From positions 372,001-436,000 of the forward strand of contig NZ_QYTV02000004.1 in the NCBI RefSeq assembly GCF_003605385.1: a stretch of 64,000 bases of DNA. Reading direction: 5' to 3'. Of the stretch, positions 61,923 to 64,000 are shown one piece after another (within the stretch, counting starts at the first letter, position 1; the number at the start of each line of letters is the position of its first letter). The notes beneath the pieces are model-generated. The model was not told where the DNA came from and did no database searches. It saw only the letters and a program-made list of their open reading frames with translations. A program made the position numbers and the translations under genes. The DNA is from Siminovitchia acidinfaciens. GTDB lineage: Bacteria; Bacillota; Bacilli; Bacillales; Bacillaceae_C.

Positions 61923-63634
61923 GTTTCAACATGTCCAGAAAACAATATGCTGAAATGTTCGGTCCGACGACAGGTGACTCTGTCCGACTTGCAGATACGG
62001 ATTTATTCATTCAAATTGAAAAGGACTATACCACATATGGAGAGGAAGTTGTTTTTGGCGGCGGGAAAGTCATTCGCGACGGCATGGGACAGCATCCGCT
62101 AGCTACCCGGGAACACGATGGTGTAGCAGATACAGTTATTACTAATGCAGTTATATTGGATTACACTGGGATTTATAAAGCTGATATTGCTATCCGTGAC
62201 GGAAAGATTGCCGGGATTGGAAAAGCCGGTAACCCGCTTATTACGGATAATGTCGATATTATCATTGGTGCTGCGACAGAAATCATATCCGGTGAGGGCT
62301 TTATCGTTACGGCGGGAGCCATTGACACGCATGTTCACTTTATGAACCCTGACCAGATTTCCCTGGCACTTGCAGCAGGGACAACCACATTGATCGGTGG
62401 CGGCACAGGCCCTGCAACTGGATCGCGGGCGACCACAGTCACTCCGGGTGAATGGAATATACACCGCATGTTAATGGCGGCAGAAGGTCTTCCGATAAAC
62501 GTTGGCTTTACAGGCAAAGGCCATGCTGCAGCAATGGAGCCTTTAGCGGAACAAATAAAAGCTGGTGTGATCGGCATCAAAGTGCATGAAGACTGGGGAG
62601 CTACCGCCTCGTCCCTTGACTACGCACTACGTGCAGCTGACAAATATGATATTCAAGTTGCCCTCCACGCAGATACGTTAAATGAGAACGGCTTTATGGA
62701 GCATACCATGGCTGCGGTGAAAGACAGAGTTCTTCACATGTATCATACGGAAGGCGCAGGCGGAGGACATGCCCCCGACCTAATCAAATCAGCGGGATAT
62801 TTAAATATTCTCCCTTCATCAACAAACCCTACCCTTCCATATACCGTAAACACAATTGACGAACATCTCGATATGGTGATGGTTTGCCATAACTTAAATC
62901 CTTCTGTTCCGGAGGACATCGCTTTTGCAGACTCCAGAATTAGAAGAGAAACAATTGCAGCTGAAGATATCCTTCAAGACATGGGTGTGTTCAGCATGGT
63001 CAGCTCCGATTCACAGGCAATGGGACGTGTCGGAGAGGTTATTTTGCGTACTTGGCAAGTCGCTGACAAAATGAAAAAACAAAGAGGCCTTCTCCAAGGA
63101 GACAGCCAACATGCAGATAACAACCGTGCCAAGCGATATATCGCAAAATATACAATTAACCCTGCAATTACACATGGAATTTCCGACCATGTCGGCTCAA
63201 TTGAAGTCGGGAAAATGGCCGACCTAGTCCTTTGGTCACCGAAATTTTTCGGAGTAAAGCCTGAAATGATTCTTAAGAACGGACTGGCAGTAAAAGCACT
63301 AATGGGAGATGCTAATGCTTCGATACCGACTCCGCAGCCGTATATTTACCGTCCAATGTACGCACAGTTCGGAAAAGCTTTACCAAAAAGCTCTGTTACT
63401 TTCATTTCTCAAGCTGCTTATGATGACGGAGTCCATGAAAAGCTGGGGCTTGAAAAAATTGTTCATCCCGTGGGTGGAATCCGTAAGCTATCCAAGAAGG
63501 ATATGAAACTAAATTCAGAAACACCTGAAATTACGGTTGATCCACAAACGTATGAGGTGCGTGTCGATGGCGAGTTGTTGACATGTGACCCTGTGGATAC
63601 TGTTCCGATGGGTCAGCGTTATTTCCTATTCTGA
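61919..63634 (+). CDS. ureC: Urease alpha (catalytic) subunit
   Basis: 571 residues with the two-nickel site complete: THVHFM (two His), carbamylated Lys in GIKVHEDWG, His in HADTLNE and GGGHAPD, Asp in [12 protein letters not shown], and the flap [14 protein letters not shown] with the catalytic His and movable Cys. It hydrolyses urea to ammonia and carbamate in the cytosol. Nickel delivery by UreE and further accessory proteins beyond the window is expected, with supply by the nik operon just upstream. Confidence 0.98.
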   Translation: MSFNMSRKQYAEMFGPTTGDSVRLADTDLFIQIEKDYTTYGEEVVFGGGKVIRDGMGQHPLATREHDGVADTVITNAVILDYTGIYKADIAIRDGKIAGIGKAGNPLITDNVDIIIGAATEIISGEGFIVTAGAIDTHVHFMNPDQISLALAAGTTTLIGGGTGPATGSRATTVTPGEWNIHRMLMAAEGLPINVGFTGKGHAAAMEPLAEQIKAGVIGIKVHEDWGATASSLDYALRAADKYDIQVALHADTLNENGFMEHTMAAVKDRVLHMYHTEGAGGGHAPDLIKSAGYLNILPSSTNPTLPYTVNTIDEHLDMVMVCHNLNPSVPEDIAFADSRIRRETIAAEDILQDMGVFSMVSSDSQAMGRVGEVILRTWQVADKMKKQRGLLQGDSQHADNNRAKRYIAKYTINPAITHGISDHVGSIEVGKMADLVLWSPKFFGVKPEMILKNGLAVKALMGDANASIPTPQPYIYRPMYAQFGKALPKSSVTFISQAAYDDGVHEKLGLEKIVHPVGGIRKLSKKDMKLNSETPEITVDPQTYEVRVDGELLTCDPVDTVPMGQRYFLF

Positions 63635-63645
63635 GGTGAAAAGAA

Positions 63646-64000
63646 TTGATTATTGATAAGATTGTCGGAAATTTAGAGGACATGGATCAAGACGAAATCA
63701 ACAAGCGCCATATGGAGAAGGTATACCTTGAGAGCGCCAACTTGGTGAAGAGAATCCAGCGGGTAAAAACAGATCATGGAAATGAGCTTGGAATCCGCTT
63801 GAAAGAGCCGCGTGATCTTTTAGCCGGCGATGTACTATATATGGATGATAAAAATTTGATTGTCATTGATGTACTTTCGGATGACCTGCTCGTCATTAGC
63901 CCCAGAAGCATCAAAGAGATGGGGACAATCGCGCATCAACTTGGAAACCGTCACCTTCCGGCCCAGTTTGAAGGCAACGATATGCTCGTTCAATATGATT
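63646..64000 (+). CDS. ureE: Urease accessory protein UreE (3' end cut by window)
   Basis: The frame starts at TTG 63646, eight bases after GAGGTGA, and reads [16 protein letters not shown] to the window edge (118 codons). The UreE N-terminal domain is visible ([36 protein letters not shown]). The conserved His in GNRHLP belongs to the Ni-binding core. The His-rich tail, if any, is outside. It follows ureC by 11 bases. UreE chaperones nickel to the apo-urease. Confidence 0.93.
   Translation, partial: MIIDKIVGNLEDMDQDEINKRHMEKVYLESANLVKRIQRVKTDHGNELGIRLKEPRDLLAGDVLYMDDKNLIVIDVLSDDLLVISPRSIKEMGTIAHQLGNRHLPAQFEGNDMLVQYD

Overview
The window looks like a chromosomal segment of an endospore-forming Bacillaceae bacterium (Bacillus sensu lato). 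The reasons are strong GGAGG-type ribosome binding sites, frequent TTG/GTG starts, a GerA/GerC/GerB germinant-receptor operon, low-to-moderate GC, and family-level resemblance of most proteins to Bacillus homologues. I see no prophage, insertion sequence or CRISPR array. The accessory signal is instead in repeats, small genes, pseudogene remnants and regulatory sites.

Layout. 1-3.6 kb: the end of an OmpR-type response regulator, its histidine kinase and a large lipoprotein. 3.7-4.6 kb: two very small membrane-protein ORFs and an NlpC/P60 protein that has lost its catalytic residues. 4.9-15.1 kb: a minus-strand peptide ABC transporter operon with a LytS/YesN-like two-component system and a polytopic membrane protein inserted in its middle, ending with an M42 aminopeptidase. 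15.2-21.8 kb: a germinant-receptor operon with one GerA, one GerC, three GerB and two small accessory subunits. 22.3-23.2 kb: a KtrA potassium-channel subunit followed by an internally deleted KtrB remnant. 23.4-32.6 kb: mostly single metabolic genes (DUF2071, FMN-dependent glutamate-synthase-like protein, DUF421, DAO-type oxidase, acyl-CoA-dehydrogenase-like protein, RDD protein, methyltransferase, MDR oxidoreductase, GNAT). A cluster of DnaA-box-like sites lies at 31.7-31.9 kb.

32.7-41.0 kb: aspartase, TSUP exporter, MATE exporter, a nitrilase-family amidase, Cu/Zn superoxide dismutase and a lipM-lipA pair. Between the MATE gene and the amidase lies an 0.63-kb array of palindromes built from three copies of a ~237-bp unit, the most unusual non-coding structure in the window. 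41.7-51.9 kb: two acetyltransferases, then an agmatine/putrescine catabolic cluster. It holds an APC permease with a cre site, an aldehyde dehydrogenase, a class III aminotransferase, an M20-family carbamoyl hydrolase, a sigma-54 activator and agmatine deiminase. Good -24/-12 promoters precede the hydrolase and the deiminase. The genes fit agmatine -> N-carbamoylputrescine -> putrescine -> 4-aminobutyraldehyde -> GABA, with an M20 enzyme where a nitrilase-type AguB would be expected.

52.0 kb: a tRNA-Pro(GGG) gene. 52.7-58.2 kb: a nickel-type ABC transporter with a NikR regulator. 58.6-58.8 kb: a BsrG/TxpA-like type I toxin with an overlapping antisense RNA. 59.2-60.5 kb: a VWA-domain lipoprotein with an 11-residue C-terminal repeat. 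61.3 kb to the end: ureABC and the start of ureE. The nickel importer, NikR and urease form a functional neighbourhood for nickel supply to urease. Several intergenic regions hold short tandem repeats or copies of a dispersed ~260-290-bp element.
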